DNA of 64,000 nucleotides, taken from positions 175,677 to 239,676 of the forward strand of contig NZ_FWZX01000003.1 in NCBI RefSeq assembly GCF_900177295.1, in the 5' to 3' direction. The notes below the pieces were generated by a model. The model ran no database searches and had not been told where the DNA came from. It was given only the letters and a program-made list of their open reading frames with translations. Position numbers and translations under genes: made by a program. Positions 48,825-60,400 of this stretch are shown piece by piece (within the stretch, counting starts at the first letter, position 1; every line of letters begins with the position of its first letter). The DNA is from Tistlia consotensis USBA 355. GTDB lineage: Bacteria > Pseudomonadota > Alphaproteobacteria > Kiloniellales > DSM-21159.

Positions 48825-51800
48825 CCGGCAGTCTCCGTCGCGAGCGCCCGCTCGATCGCCTCGGCCGCGACGCGGACGCTCGCGCCCTCCGGCACGACCT
48901 GCAGGGAGAGGCCGCTCAGCCGGCCGCGCACCCGGCCCTCGTGGATCAGGTCGACGTCGGCGACCAGGTAGGGCAGCGGCTCCAGGCCGCGCTCGACGAT
49001 CTCCAGGCGGTAGGTGAAGAGGCTGCGCGTGCCGGGGATCTGGCCGCGGAACTTGACCGTCAGCGGCACCCCGGCGATCGGCTGCAGGCGCGCGTCCGGC
49101 CTGCCGAGCCCGCAGCAGAGGGCGAAGAGCTGCAGGATCTGCAGGCCGCCCTCGATCATGCAGGGCCCGGCGAAGACCCGGTCGTCGAGGAAGTGGGCGC
49201 GGATGAACCAGTGCTCCGGGTCGAGATCCTTCTCGGCGACGACCAGGCCGCGGCCGTGGCGTCCGCCGTTCGCCTCCATCCGGGTCACGCGGTCGAGCAT
49301 CAGCATGGCCGGCGGCGGCAGGCGCAGGGCCGGGCCCGCCGGCACCGCCTCGCCGAGCACCGCCGCGAAGGCGCCCCGGGTCAGGGCCTGCAGGTCCTCG
49401 GCCGTCAGCGCCTCGCGGGCGCTGGCCAGCCGCTCGCGTGGCGCCGGCCGCGGCGGCCGGCCGCCGTCGGCCAGCCCCTGCCCCTCGGCCAGTTCCTCGG
49501 CGCTGAAGAAGCCGGCGCAGCAGTCGTCGATGCGCAGCATCGGCCGGCCGTCGACCCGGCCCTGGTAGTCCGAGAAGAACAGCAGCGTGTCGCCGTGCTC
49601 GACGAAGCGGTCGATCGCGATGTCGTAGTCGATGCGCTGGCCGGCGCGCGGCCGGTCACCGAGGAAGGTCAGGCGGGCGTCGAGCCAGCGGAAGCCGCGC
49701 GTGCCGCCGAGCCGCCGGTCGATGCCGAGGCAGCTGAGCAGCAGCAGGATGCCCTGGGCGTCCATCGCGAGATAGGGCACCTCGCCCTCGACGCCGTGCC
49801 AGGCCGGATCGGGCACGTCGTACTCCGTGCTGATCGTCGCCGGCCCCAGCACGCCGGGACGGTAGTCGATCGCCGTCACCCGGCTGAGCGCCAGGAAGGG
49901 CGGCGCCGGCAGCCTGACGCGGCGCGGCAGCCGGTCGGCGAAGGCGTAGTCCGGGCCGAGCACCTTGGCCAGGCTGCCCTCGGCGAACTCCGCGACGGCG
50001 GCCTCGTCGAAGACCACTGCGGCCGCAGGCACCGCAGCAGGCGCCAGGCCAGCCAAGGCCGCGATCTCGGCCAGCGCCGCCCGCCGGCCGGCCAGGAAGG
50101 CGGCATGCGCCCGGGCGGTGCCGATCGCCAGCTCGGCCAGGGCGGCGACACCGGGAGCGGTGCGGTCCGATGCGGGCGCCGACGGCAGCGGCGGCGGCAC
50201 GGCAGCGGTCGCCGCCGGCTGCGGAGCCGGCGCGAGGCACGGCAGGTCGTCGAGCGCCTCGGCGATCGAGGCGCCGCCCAGCACGACCCGGATCGGCATG
50301 CGCACCGGTGCCGGCGGCTCGGGCAGCAGCGCCGCCCAGCCCGCCGCATCGACCGGCGCGCGCTGCGCAATCAGGGCGGCCAGCAGGCGGGTCAGGCTGG
50401 CTGTGTCGCCGGCACCGCGCCGGTTGACCGGCAGAGCGAGGTGCGGCCGGCCGGCCAGCGTCGCGGCAACCCAGCGGCTGCAGGTGGCGCCGGCGCCGAC
50501 CTCGAGGAAGTAGCGCGCGCCCTCGGCGTAGAGCCGCTCGACGGCGGCCGGGAAGTCGACCGGCCGGACCATGCCCTCGACCAGCAGCGCGGCCAGCGCC
50601 TGCGGGTCTCCGGGCAGCGCCGCCGACCGGCCGCGCGCCGCCGAGAAGAGGAAGCGCGTCGCCGGCTCGGCGGCCCGCGGACGGTCGAGCAGCGCGGCCA
50701 GGGCGGTCCGCTCGCCGTCGACCGGCGGGCAGTGGATCGCCATGGCGTCGGTCGAGCGCAGGGCGTCGCAGCCGAGGCGTTTGGCGACGCGGCGGCAGGC
50801 CGCCTCCTCGCCCGCGATCACCGTCTCACCCGGCGCGTTGACGTGGGTCAGGTAGACCCGGGGCTCGCCGACGAGCGCGGCCCGCACCGCCTCGGGATCG
50901 GCCGGCAGCACGAAGCTCGACCAGTCAAGCGCCGCGTCGTCCGCGAGGCCCCAGAGGTCGCGCACCGCCTGCTTGGGGCCGCAGAGCCGGCGCGTGACGC
51001 TCTCGCTGGCGACGACCGCCTGCAGCCAGTCCTCCGACAGGCCCCAGGCGCCGCCTGCGACCAGCATGGAGAGCTCGCCCATCGAATGGCCGCAGGCGAA
51101 GTCCGGCTCCAGGCCGAGCCGTGCCGAGAGCAGCCGGGCGTAGCCGACGGCGTAGATCAGCGTCGTCTTGAGCGCCGCCAGGCCGTCGGACAGCAGCGCC
51201 TCGTCGGCGGCCTCCAGCTCCGCCGGGCCGACCTTGCCGAAGGCCGCCGGATAGACGAGGTCGGCCGAGAGCGCCGCGGCCGGGTCGGCGAAGGCGGCCT
51301 CGATCTCGGCCAGCGCCTCGGGTGCCAGGGCGAAGAGCTCGCTGCCCAGGCCGGGCCCGACCGAGCCGATGCCCGGGTAGACGTAGGCGACCTTGGCCGC
51401 GCGGCCGAGCGGCCGGGGCGCGCAGCAGCTGCCGGCCGGGGTCTGCCAGTCGCGGCCCTCGGCGAAGGCCGCGGGCAGCGTCCGGCGCGCCTGCTCGATC
51501 TCGCGCGCCAGGGTCTCCCGGTCGCGCGCGACCAGGACCAGCGCCAGCCCGTCGGGCGGGGCCTCGAGCAGGCGCTCGCGGGCGATCCCGGCGAGCCCGC
51601 GAGCGTCCTTCTCCAGGGCGTCGAGGCCGGCCAGCAGGCCGGCGAGGTCGCCGGCGAAGACCGGGAGCGGCAGCGGCGGCGCCTCCGCCAGGCCGAGCCG
51701 CGGGGCCGCCGGCCGGGCGTCCTCGGAGAGCAGCAGGTGGAAGCTGCGGCCGTCGAGGCCGAGCCCCTGCACCGCCGCGCGGCGCGGTCCCTTGCGGCGC

Positions 51801-54436
51801 AGCCAGGGCCGGGCCGAACCGCCGACGACCAGCCGGCCGGCCCCGCCCGGCGGCAGGCTGCGCGATCCCGGCCAGTCCGGCTGCCCGGGCAGCAGGCGGT
51901 CGGCCAGGCAGAGCGCGGCCCGGGCCACGGCGAGCAGGCCGGCGGCGGCCCCCGTGTGACCGCACTGGGCCTTGGCGCTGCCCAGCAGGCAGGGCGCCTC
52001 GCCCGGCCCGTAGACCGCGGCCAGGCCGGCCAGTTCGGCGGCGTCCTCGTCAGCGATCCCGCCGGCGAAGGCCTCGACCAGCCCGACCTCCTCGGCGCCG
52101 ATGCCGGCGGCGGCGAGGGCGGCGCGCGCCGTCGCCTCGACCGCAGCGGCCGGATCGCCGTCGAGCGGCTGCTCGGCCAGGGCGTCGATCGAGGCGTAGC
52201 AGCGGCGCCCGGCCGCGCGGGCCGCCCCGGCCCGCTGCAGCACCAGCGCGGCCGCGCCTTCGCCCGGCCACCAGCCGCCGTCCGGCGCCAGGGCCAGGCC
52301 CGGCTCGGCCTCGCCGCCGGCCAGCAGCCGGCGCAGCCAGACCGCCTCGGGGCCGCCGGACAGGTCGACGGCGCCGACCAGCACGGCATCCGCCTCGTCC
52401 GCCCGCAGCAGCAGGTCGGCCAGGGCGATCGCCTGCAGGCCGCCGTTCTCCTCGGCCGAGACGGTGAAGTTCGGCGCCGGGAAGTCCCAGAGCGCGGTGA
52501 TCCGGCTGGCCAGCAGGTTGCCGATGTAGCCGAGGAAGGTGCCGGGCTCGCTCTCGGCGTGGCAGGCGGCGCGCAAGGCGCCGGCCAGCCGCTCGCGCGC
52601 CTCCGGCGGCAGGACGACGCCGTCGCGCTCCAGGGCCTCGGTCAGCCGCGCCTCGCCGTCCCAGCGCGCGCGCAGCCGATGCACCGAGAGCTCGGCCTCG
52701 GTCGCGACCACCACGGCGACCCGCGCGCCCTCCGCGACGCCGGCGTCGCGCAGGGCCGCGTCGGCGACGGAGAGCATCAGCAGCTGCTGCGGATTGAGCT
52801 GCTCGAGCTCGCGCGGCGGCAGGCGATAGCGCAGGGCGTCGAGCTGCAGGCTCTCGATCCAGGCGCCCCGGGGCGGCGGGCCGAGGCGACGCTCCAGGCC
52901 GGCCCAGCGCCGGGCCGGCAGCGGCCGCGCGTCGACGCGGCCCTCGGCCAGCCGTCGCCGCCAGGCCGCGAGGTCCTGCGCGCTGCCGGCCTGCACGCCC
53001 AGGCCGACGATGGCGAGCGGCTCGGGTGCCGCGAGCGAGACGTCCGGCGCCTCGGCGCCGGCCCGCTCGTCGGCCGTGGCGTCCTCCAGGATCAGGTGCG
53101 CGTTGGTGCCGCCGAAGCCGAAGGCGTTGACCGCCGCGCGCCGCCGCCCGGCGGTGCGCTCGCGCCAGAGCCGCGGCTCGCGCACGATCTGCTCCGGCCC
53201 GATGCGGCCGTCGTCGGACGCGAGCGGCGTCTCGACGGCGACGGTCGGCGGGATCGTGCCGCGCTCCATGGCGAGCAGCGTCTTCAGGGCGCCGACACCG
53301 CCGGCGGCGGTCAGCAGGTGGCCGAGGTTCGACTTGACCGCGCCGAGCGGCGGCACGCTTCCCTCGCCCGCCGCGCCGAAGACCTCGGCCAGCACGTTGA
53401 GCTCGCTGCGGTCGCCGAGGCGCGTGCCGGTGGCGTGGCACTCGACATAGTCGATCGCCGCGGGCGACAGCCCGGCCTCGGCGTAGGCGCGCGCGCAGGC
53501 CAGGCGCTGGCCCTTGGCGTTCGGCGTGATGATGTGCTGGCCGCGGCCGTCGCTGGCGAGGCCGATGCCGCGGATCACCGCGCGCACCGGCTGCCCCTCG
53601 GCCCGCGCGTCCGAGAGGCGGCGCACGACGAAGCCGACTCCGCCCTGTCCCAGGGACAGGCCGTCCGAGCGGCTGTCGAGCGGTCGGCTGCGCTCGCCGC
53701 CCGGCGGCAGCGCGTGCAGGGCGGCGAAGCCGAGGCTGGCGTAGAGCGCGTCGACCGTGCTGGCCGCCGTCACCACCATCGCGTCGGCCTGCCCGGACCA
53801 GAGATGCAGCGCCGCCAGCTTCAGCGCATAGAGCGAGGTCGCGCAGGCGGCGTCGAGGGCGTAGCGCGGACCGCCGAGGCCGAGCGCCCGGCACAGCAGC
53901 CCGGGCACGTAGCCGGCGACCAGCCCGTTCTCCGGCGCCGTCGCCTCGCCCGTCCCCGCGAAGGCGAAGCCGGGCCGGCCCAGGGACCGGCCGAGGGCCG
54001 GCTCGATCAGCGGATCGTAGAGGCCACGGAACAGCTGAGTCGACCGCTCGGTCGTGCCCCAGGAATAGGCGCCGAGCAGCAGGCCGCAGCGACCGCGATC
54101 GAGCGGCCCGCCGGCCTCGGCCTCGCGCAGCGCCGCATCCGCGAGGTGCAGCGGCCAGCGCGTCAGCCGGCCGTGCCGCTCCAGCTCTGCCGCCGGCACT
54201 CCATAGCCCGTGCAGTCGGTCTGCCTGCGCAGCCAGGCGCCCTGCAGGTTGCACAGCCGGTCGGGCACGCCGCGCTCTGGGCTGTAGATCGCCGCCGGGT
54301 CCAGGCCGAAGTCCTCGCGGCTGGCGGGCGCCAGGGCGTCCCAGCCCTCGAGCAGGCGCTGCCAGAAGGCCTCGGCGTCCGCCGCCCCCGGCAGCAGGGC
54401 GGACAGTCCGACGATGGCGAGGGGCTCGCGGCGCAT
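48821..54436 (-). CDS. PfaC-like PUFA synthase subunit with inserted AT: KS-CLF-AT-DH-DH
   Basis: This 1871-residue subunit contains five parts. KS is residues 1-460 (Cys in DAACATSLYALKL near 198; HATGTRLGD; SNLGHLLTAAGG). A chain-length-factor-like KS follows (480-880), with the active Cys replaced (NFTVSAEENGG near 660) and AKAQCGHTGAAAG. Then an AT of the PfaB type (YVYPGIGSVGPGLG near 1018; Ser in ACGHSMGELSM near 1119). A Pro/Ala linker follows, then two FabA-like hot-dog domains (about 1500-1860). The second hot dog has AHFLDDRVFAGPCMIEGG near 1747, equivalent to the FabA H-F-x-x-D-P-x-x-P-G motif. PfaC normally lacks the AT, which is a separate PfaB; here it is fused between CLF and DH. 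ATG 54436 is chosen over the adjacent GTG. The gene begins 15 bases after the PfaA-like stop. Confidence 0.93.
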   Translation of the reverse strand: MRREPLAIVGLSALLPGAADAEAFWQRLLEGWDALAPASREDFGLDPAAIYSPERGVPDRLCNLQGAWLRRQTDCTGYGVPAAELERHGRLTRWPLHLADAALREAEAGGPLDRGRCGLLLGAYSWGTTERSTQLFRGLYDPLIEPALGRSLGRPGFAFAGTGEATAPENGLVAGYVPGLLCRALGLGGPRYALDAACATSLYALKLAALHLWSGQADAMVVTAASTVDALYASLGFAALHALPPGGERSRPLDSRSDGLSLGQGGVGFVVRRLSDARAEGQPVRAVIRGIGLASDGRGQHIITPNAKGQRLACARAYAEAGLSPAAIDYVECHATGTRLGDRSELNVLAEVFGAAGEGSVPPLGAVKSNLGHLLTAAGGVGALKTLLAMERGTIPPTVAVETPLASDDGRIGPEQIVREPRLWRERTAGRRRAAVNAFGFGGTNAHLILEDATADERAGAEAPDVSLAAPEPLAIVGLGVQAGSAQDLAAWRRRLAEGRVDARPLPARRWAGLERRLGPPPRGAWIESLQLDALRYRLPPRELEQLNPQQLLMLSVADAALRDAGVAEGARVAVVVATEAELSVHRLRARWDGEARLTEALERDGVVLPPEARERLAGALRAACHAESEPGTFLGYIGNLLASRITALWDFPAPNFTVSAEENGGLQAIALADLLLRADEADAVLVGAVDLSGGPEAVWLRRLLAGGEAEPGLALAPDGGWWPGEGAAALVLQRAGAARAAGRRCYASIDALAEQPLDGDPAAAVEATARAALAAAGIGAEEVGLVEAFAGGIADEDAAELAGLAAVYGPGEAPCLLGSAKAQCGHTGAAAGLLAVARAALCLADRLLPGQPDWPGSRSLPPGGAGRLVVGGSARPWLRRKGPRRAAVQGLGLDGRSFHLLLSEDARPAAPRLGLAEAPPLPLPVFAGDLAGLLAGLDALEKDARGLAGIARERLLEAPPDGLALVLVARDRETLAREIEQARRTLPAAFAEGRDWQTPAGSCCAPRPLGRAAKVAYVYPGIGSVGPGLGSELFALAPEALAEIEAAFADPAAALSADLVYPAAFGKVGPAELEAADEALLSDGLAALKTTLIYAVGYARLLSARLGLEPDFACGHSMGELSMLVAGGAWGLSEDWLQAVVASESVTRRLCGPKQAVRDLWGLADDAALDWSSFVLPADPEAVRAALVGEPRVYLTHVNAPGETVIAGEEAACRRVAKRLGCDALRSTDAMAIHCPPVDGERTALAALLDRPRAAEPATRFLFSAARGRSAALPGDPQALAALLVEGMVRPVDFPAAVERLYAEGARYFLEVGAGATCSRWVAATLAGRPHLALPVNRRGAGDTASLTRLLAALIAQRAPVDAAGWAALLPEPPAPVRMPIRVVLGGASIAEALDDLPCLAPAPQPAATAAVPPPLPSAPASDRTAPGVAALAELAIGTARAHAAFLAGRRAALAEIAALAGLAPAAVPAAAVVFDEAAVAEFAEGSLAKVLGPDYAFADRLPRRVRLPAPPFLALSRVTAIDYRPGVLGPATISTEYDVPDPAWHGVEGEVPYLAMDAQGILLLLSCLGIDRRLGGTRGFRWLDARLTFLGDRPRAGQRIDYDIAIDRFVEHGDTLLFFSDYQGRVDGRPMLRIDDCCAGFFSAEELAEGQGLADGGRPPRPAPRERLASAREALTAEDLQALTRGAFAAVLGEAVPAGPALRLPPPAMLMLDRVTRMEANGGRHGRGLVVAEKDLDPEHWFIRAHFLDDRVFAGPCMIEGGLQILQLFALCCGLGRPDARLQPIAGVPLTVKFRGQIPGTRSLFTYRLEIVERGLEPLPYLVADVDLIHEGRVRGRLSGLSLQVVPEGASVRVAAEAIERALATETAG

Positions 54437-54451
54437 CACAGGGGTCCGGGC

Positions 54452-57400
54452 TCAGGCGCTGCGCCGCGCCGCCGTACGCAGGGACAGCGGGTGGTCCCGC
54501 CCGACCACGACGGCCTCGAAGCCGGTCAGCCAGAGCAGCGGCGCCCCTGCGGCGTCGAACAGCGCGAGGTCGGCGACCAGCCGCTCCTCGTCGAGCGAGC
54601 GGATCCGCGCCTGCGCGGTCAGCGGGCCGGCCGCGGCGGGCCCGGCCGGCCAGACGATCCGCCCGACCCGGCTCGGCAGGCAGCCGGCCTGGTGCCGCGC
54701 CTGCAGCCAGACCAGCAGCACGTGGGTCGCGAGGTCGTAGGCGAGCGGATTGCGCGGCCCCTCCCGCGGCTCGGCCGGCAGGATCACCGAGATCGTCGCC
54801 GCCTCCTCGTCGAGCCGCAGCACACGGGCCACGCCGCGGAACGAGGGGCCGTAGTCGATCGGGCCGTCCAGGTAGGCAGCCGGATCGCCCGCCTCGGCCC
54901 CGTCCTGCATCGGCTCGAAGGCCAGCGGACAGGGCGGCCGGGCGCCCGCCACCAGCCGGGCGGCGTAGCAGGGCGTCTCCGCCCCGGTCCGGCCGGCCGC
55001 CAGGATCCGGGCCGCGAGCCCACCGTCCGCCTCCTCGAGGCGCAGCGTCAGCGGCTGCGTCTCGCCGCCGTCGAGCGCCAGGCCGCCGAGCACCCGGAAA
55101 TCCTCGACCGTGGCGACCGGAAAGCCCCGCGCCTCGGCCTCGGCCAGCATCCAGGCGAGCGGCCAGGCCGCCGGAACCACTGGCCGGCCGTCGATGACGT
55201 GCTCGGCGAGCAGCGGCGTCCCGGCGAGACCGAAGCGCCGCGTCCCCCGGCCCTGCCCGCCGGCCGCCGAGAGGTCGTCGCCGAGCACGAGGTTGCTCCG
55301 GCCGGCGGTCCGCAAGGCCGCCAGGAAGAGCGCCCGACCGGGCCCGGGCTCGATCGCATGGATGCCCCGTTCGGCGAAGCGTCGCGCCAGCTCGGCCGTC
55401 ACCATGCCGGCCTTCCAGGGGCCCCAGGCGAGCGCGACGACCCGCGTCTCCGGCAGGCGCGCGGCGAGCCGCTCGGCGACCCGGTCGAGCACCGCATTGG
55501 CCATGGCGTAGTCGCTCTGCCCGGCGTTGCCGAAGGCGGCGGCGGTCGAGGAGAAGAGCGCGAGCAGCTTGAGCCGGGCCGGATCGACGACCGCCAGCAG
55601 CGCCGCGAGGCCCTCGATCTTCGGCCGGAACACCGTGGCGAAGTCGCCCGGCCGCTTGTCGCCGATCCGCCGGTCGGCCAAGGCCCCGGCACCGTGGACC
55701 AGACCGGCGACCGGCCCGGCCTCGGCCAGCGCGGCGCGCAGGCTCTCCGGATCGGCGACGTCGGCGGCGCGGTAGCCGGCCTCGACGCCGGCCGCGCGCA
55801 GCCGCGCCAGGGTCGCCGTCACGGCGCGGGCGGCGAGGATCGGCGCGAGCGCCGCCTCGACGGCACGCGGAGTCGGCCGGCCGTCCGCGGACAGCGCCTC
55901 GACGGCGCGCGCGCGCAGCCCGGCCTCCGCCACGCCCTCGGCCCAGGCCGGCTCGGCATCCCCGATCGCCGTGCGGCCGAGCAGCAGCAGCCGGCAGCCG
56001 CTGGCCATCGCCAGCGCCTCGGCACAGTCCGCGGTGATGCCCCGGCCGCCGCCGGTGACCACGACCAGATCGCCCGGACCGACCGGCAGGGCGCCTTCCG
56101 CGGGAAGCTCGAGCGACCCGAACTGCAGGCCGCGGCGACCGCCGCCGTCGAGGCTGACGACGCTCGCCTCCTCGCCCGCGTCGGTCAGCTCCGCGAGCAC
56201 CGCTTCGGCGACCCGCGCCGGATCCAGGCCCGCTGCCGTCTCCAGGGCACGCGCCCGGACCGAGGGCCATTCCTGCGCGAGCGTGCGGACCAAGCCGCGC
56301 AGGCCGGCGGCGGCCGGCGGCGCGTCCGCCGGCGCCAGGGTCACGAAGGCCGGCGAGCCGGCGGCGCCCAGCCGGGCGTCCAGGCCGCCCGCGAGCCTCA
56401 GGGCGCGGGCCAGCGGCGCGGTCGGGCCGACCGCCGCCTCGGCCGCCTCCGGGCCGGCCGGCCAGCAGAAGAGCGCGCCGGCGAGCGGACCGAACAGCCG
56501 CTCGACCCGGGCGAGCGCGGCGTCCAGGCTCGCCGGCTCGTCGTCGCCGAGCGGCAGGCAGTGGAGCGTCTCCGGCAGCTCGGCGGCCGCCGCGCCGGCC
56601 TCGATCGGGGGCAGCAGCACCACGACGGTCGCCCCCGCCGCCTCCAGCGCCTGCGCCAGCGCGACGGTCAGCGGCCCGGCCTCGGCGCAGAGCAGCAGCA
56701 CGCCCGCGGGCAGCGGATGGCCGGGCCGCGCCGGCGGCAACGCGCGCCACTGCAGCTGCCCGGTCGTCGTCGCGTCCGGCGCCTCGGCGGAGGGCCGCTC
56801 CGCGGCGGCCGGCTGGTCGTTGCAGTTGGCCGGCTCGGCGCCGCCGCTGACCGCCTCGCTGGCCATCGAGGCGGCGACCCCGGCGAGCAGGCGCGCGACC
56901 TCGCCCAGGGTACGCGCCCCGGCCAGGGCCTTGCGGTCGGGCCAGCGCCCGGCGTCGCCGCCGAGCGCCTGGCGCAGGGCCGAGAGGATCTCGACCCGCT
57001 TGATCGAATCGATGCCCAGGTCGGCCTCGATGTCGAGCTCGGGTGCCAGCATGTCCGGCGGATAGCCGGTCTTGTCGGCGACGATGTCGGTCAGCAGGGC
57101 ATGCAGCGCCTCGGGGCCGCCGGCGGCCTGTGCCGCCGCGGCCGGTGCGGGCTCGCAAGGCCCGGCCGCGAGCGGCGCCCCGCCGGCCGCCGCCCCTGCG
57201 CCGGCGACATGACGCGCCAGCGCCTCGGAGAGCGCGCGCAGGCTGTGCGCACCGGCGAGCGCGCTCGACGGCAGGGCGCCGGCCCGTCGGCCGGCCTCGC
57301 CGAGCGACTCGCGCAGGCCCGCCAGAATCTCGACCCGCTTGATCGAATCGATGCCGAGGTCGGCCTCCATGTCCATGTCCGGGCCGAGGAACTCGGCCGG

Positions 57401-60400
57401 ATAGCCCGTCGCCTCGGCGACGATGGCCAGCAGGCGCGGCAGCAGCTCGGCTGCCGCAACCGCCGGAGCTGCCGGCGCCGCGGCCGGAACCGCGACCGGC
57501 GCCGGCAACGCCGGCGGCTCGGCCCGCGGCGGCACCGTCGGCGCCGCGACTGCCGGCAGGGCGCGCGGGCCGCCGGACGGGGCCGGCATGGTGGCGTCGC
57601 GCAGGCCCTGGCTCCGCTCGCGCTGGCCGGCCAGGAAGTCGGCGTGCAGGCGCGTGACCTCCTCCTGCTGGGCGCGGACCCGCTCGAAGAGGGTCGGGTC
57701 GGCGCCCGCCCGGCTCAGCTCGGCGAGCAGGCGCGCCTGCTCGCCTTGCAGCCCGAGGAACTCGCGGTGCGCCGCCAGCGTCGCGTCCTCCAGGTCGAAG
57801 GCGCGCCCGAGCGCCCCCTGCCCGGCCGCCGACAGGGCCGCCGAGACGGCCGCCGGGCCCGCCGGAACGGCCGGGCTCTCAGGCAGCGCAGGTGGTCGCG
57901 CCGCAGGCTGCTCGGCCGGCCGGCGCTCGGCCAGGCGTGCGAGCTCCGCCGCGACGCTGCGGCGCCGCTCGGCCGCGCCGGGCGAGTCGCCGTCGATCCA
58001 GACGACGGCACCGTGGTCGGGCAGCGGCGCCGGCGCCACCGGGCGCCGGAAGGGGCGCGGCTCCGTCAGCGCGAGGCCGGCGACGCGCAGCTGGACGACG
58101 GCCTCGCGCAGCCGCCGCTCGCCGCCGCCGCGGCCGGGATCGAGCGAGATGGCCAGGTGCGGTCGCTCGCCGAGGATCGCGCCGACCAGCCCGCCGAGCA
58201 CCGAGCGCGGCCCGATCTCGACGAAGATCCGGCCGCCGGCCGCGTAGATCGCCTCGATGTTCTGCTGGAACAGCACCGGCGCGAAGGGCTGGGCTGCGAG
58301 GCCGGCGCGCAGGCTTCCGGCGTCGGCCTCGTAGAAGCCGCCGGCGGCGTTGCTGGCGACCGGCAGGCGCGGCGCGGCGAGCGCCGCCTCGGCCAGGGCG
58401 CGGCGCCAGGGCGACTCGGCATAGCCGACGCTCGGCGTGTGGAAGGCGGCCGCCACCGGCAGGCGCAGCACCGTGTGGCTGAGCTCGGCGAGCCGCCGCT
58501 CCGCCGCCTCGACCGCCGGCGTCGGGCCGCCGATCACGGTCTGGCGCGGCCCGTTGGCGTTGGCAAGGCTGATGCCCGGAAGCGCCTCAAGCAGCGTCTC
58601 GACCGCCGCCCGCTCCAGCTCGACGACCAGCAGGCCGCCGGCGTCGGCGCCGTCCTCGGGAGGCGTCAGCGCCCGGCCCCGCGCGACCACGAGGTCGAGG
58701 TAGGCCTCCTCGTCGAGCGCGCCGGCCGCGACGAGCGCGCTCAGCTCGCCGAAGCTGTGGCCGACGGCGAAGTCCGGACGGAAGCCGCCGCTCTCCAGCG
58801 CGCGCAGCAGGCCGAGCGACAGCGCGCCGACGCCGGCCTGGGCGTAGAGCGTGCGGCGCAGCGCCGCTTCCCGTGCCGCCCGCCGGCCCAGCGCATCGCC
58901 GGCCAGCGGCGGCGGATGGAGCACGGCGGAGAGCGTCGCGAGGCCGGCCGCGTCGAGCCGGTGGTCCAGCCGCTCGATCGCCGAGCGGAGCTGCGGGAAG
59001 GCGACGGCCAGCTCCTCGCCCATGCCGACGTACTGCGAGCCCTGGCCCGGGAACAGCGCGACCAGCCCGCCGGGTGCCGCCTCCGGCAGGGCGACCGGGC
59101 GATAGTGCAGCCCGCCCGGCAGCGACCAGCTCTCCGTCCCGGCGGCCGCGCGCGCCAGGGCCTCGGCCCCTTGGGACAGCTTCCCGACCGCCTCGGCCGG
59201 ATCGGCGGCGACGAAGCCGAGCCGGGGCCGTCCGGCCGCGGGCGGCACGGCCTGCGCCGCCGCGAGCCCGGCGAAGGCCGCCCCCGCTTCCGCCCCGCCC
59301 AGGCGCGCGGCCAGCTCCCGACAGCGCGTCGCCAGGGCGGTCGGGCTCTCCGCCTCGACCAGCAGGCCGAGCGGCGTCGCCGCGAGCGGCAGGGGCTCGG
59401 CGGCGGCCGGCGCCTCCTCCAGCAGGACGTGGAAGTTGGCGCCGCCGAAGCCGAAGGCGCTGACCCCGGCGCGCCGGGGCCGGCCGGCCGGCGCCGTCCA
59501 GGGCCGGGTGCGCGTGTTGAGGTAGAAGGGCGTCTCCGCGAGATCGAGGCGAGGGTTCGGCGTCTCGACATTGAGGGTCGGCGGCAGCGCCTTGTGGTGC
59601 AGCGCCAGCGCCGTCTTGATCAGGCTGGCCGCCCCTGCCGCGGCCTTGGTGTGGCCGATCTGGGACTTGACGCTGCCGAGCGCGATCGAGCGCGGCGGCG
59701 CCCCTGCCCCGCCGTAGGCGCCGGTCAGCGCCTCGAACTCGACGGCGTCGCCGACCTCGGTGCCGGTCGCGTGGGCCTCCACCAGGCCGACGCTGTCGCC
59801 GGCGATGCCGGCACTGCCGAGCGCTTCCCGCACCGCGCGCACCTGCCCCTCGGGGCGCGGTGCATAGATGCTCTTCGAGCGGCCGTCGCTGGTCGCGCCG
59901 TAGCCGCGCAGCACGGCGTAGATGCGGTCGCCGTCGCGCTCGGCGTCGGCCAGGCGCTTGAGCACCAGCAGGCCGACGCCCTCGGAGATCACCGTGCCGT
60001 CGGCGCCGGCGTCGAAGGCCCGCACCTTGCCGCCCGGCGAGAGCGCGGGCGTCTTGCTGAAGCTGAGGAAGGCGGTCGCGCTGTTGTCGGTGTCGAGCCC
60101 GCCGCTCAGCATCAGGTCGGCCCGGCCGGCCGCGAGCGCGTCCATCGCCAGGCCGACGGCGCAGAGGCTGCTGGCGCAGGCCGCGTCGACGGCGAAGGAC
60201 GGCCCGCCCAGGTCGAAGCGGTTGGCGATCCGCCCGGCGACGACGTTGGCCAGGAAGCCGGGGAAGCTGTTCTCCTCCCAGGCCGGATAGAGGCGGCGCA
60301 GGGCCGTGCCGACCTCGGCAATGCGCTCGACCTCGAAGCCCTGCTCGCGCAGCGCCGCCTGCCAGAGCGGTCCTTCCAGGGCCGCCCGCAGGTCGTGCAG

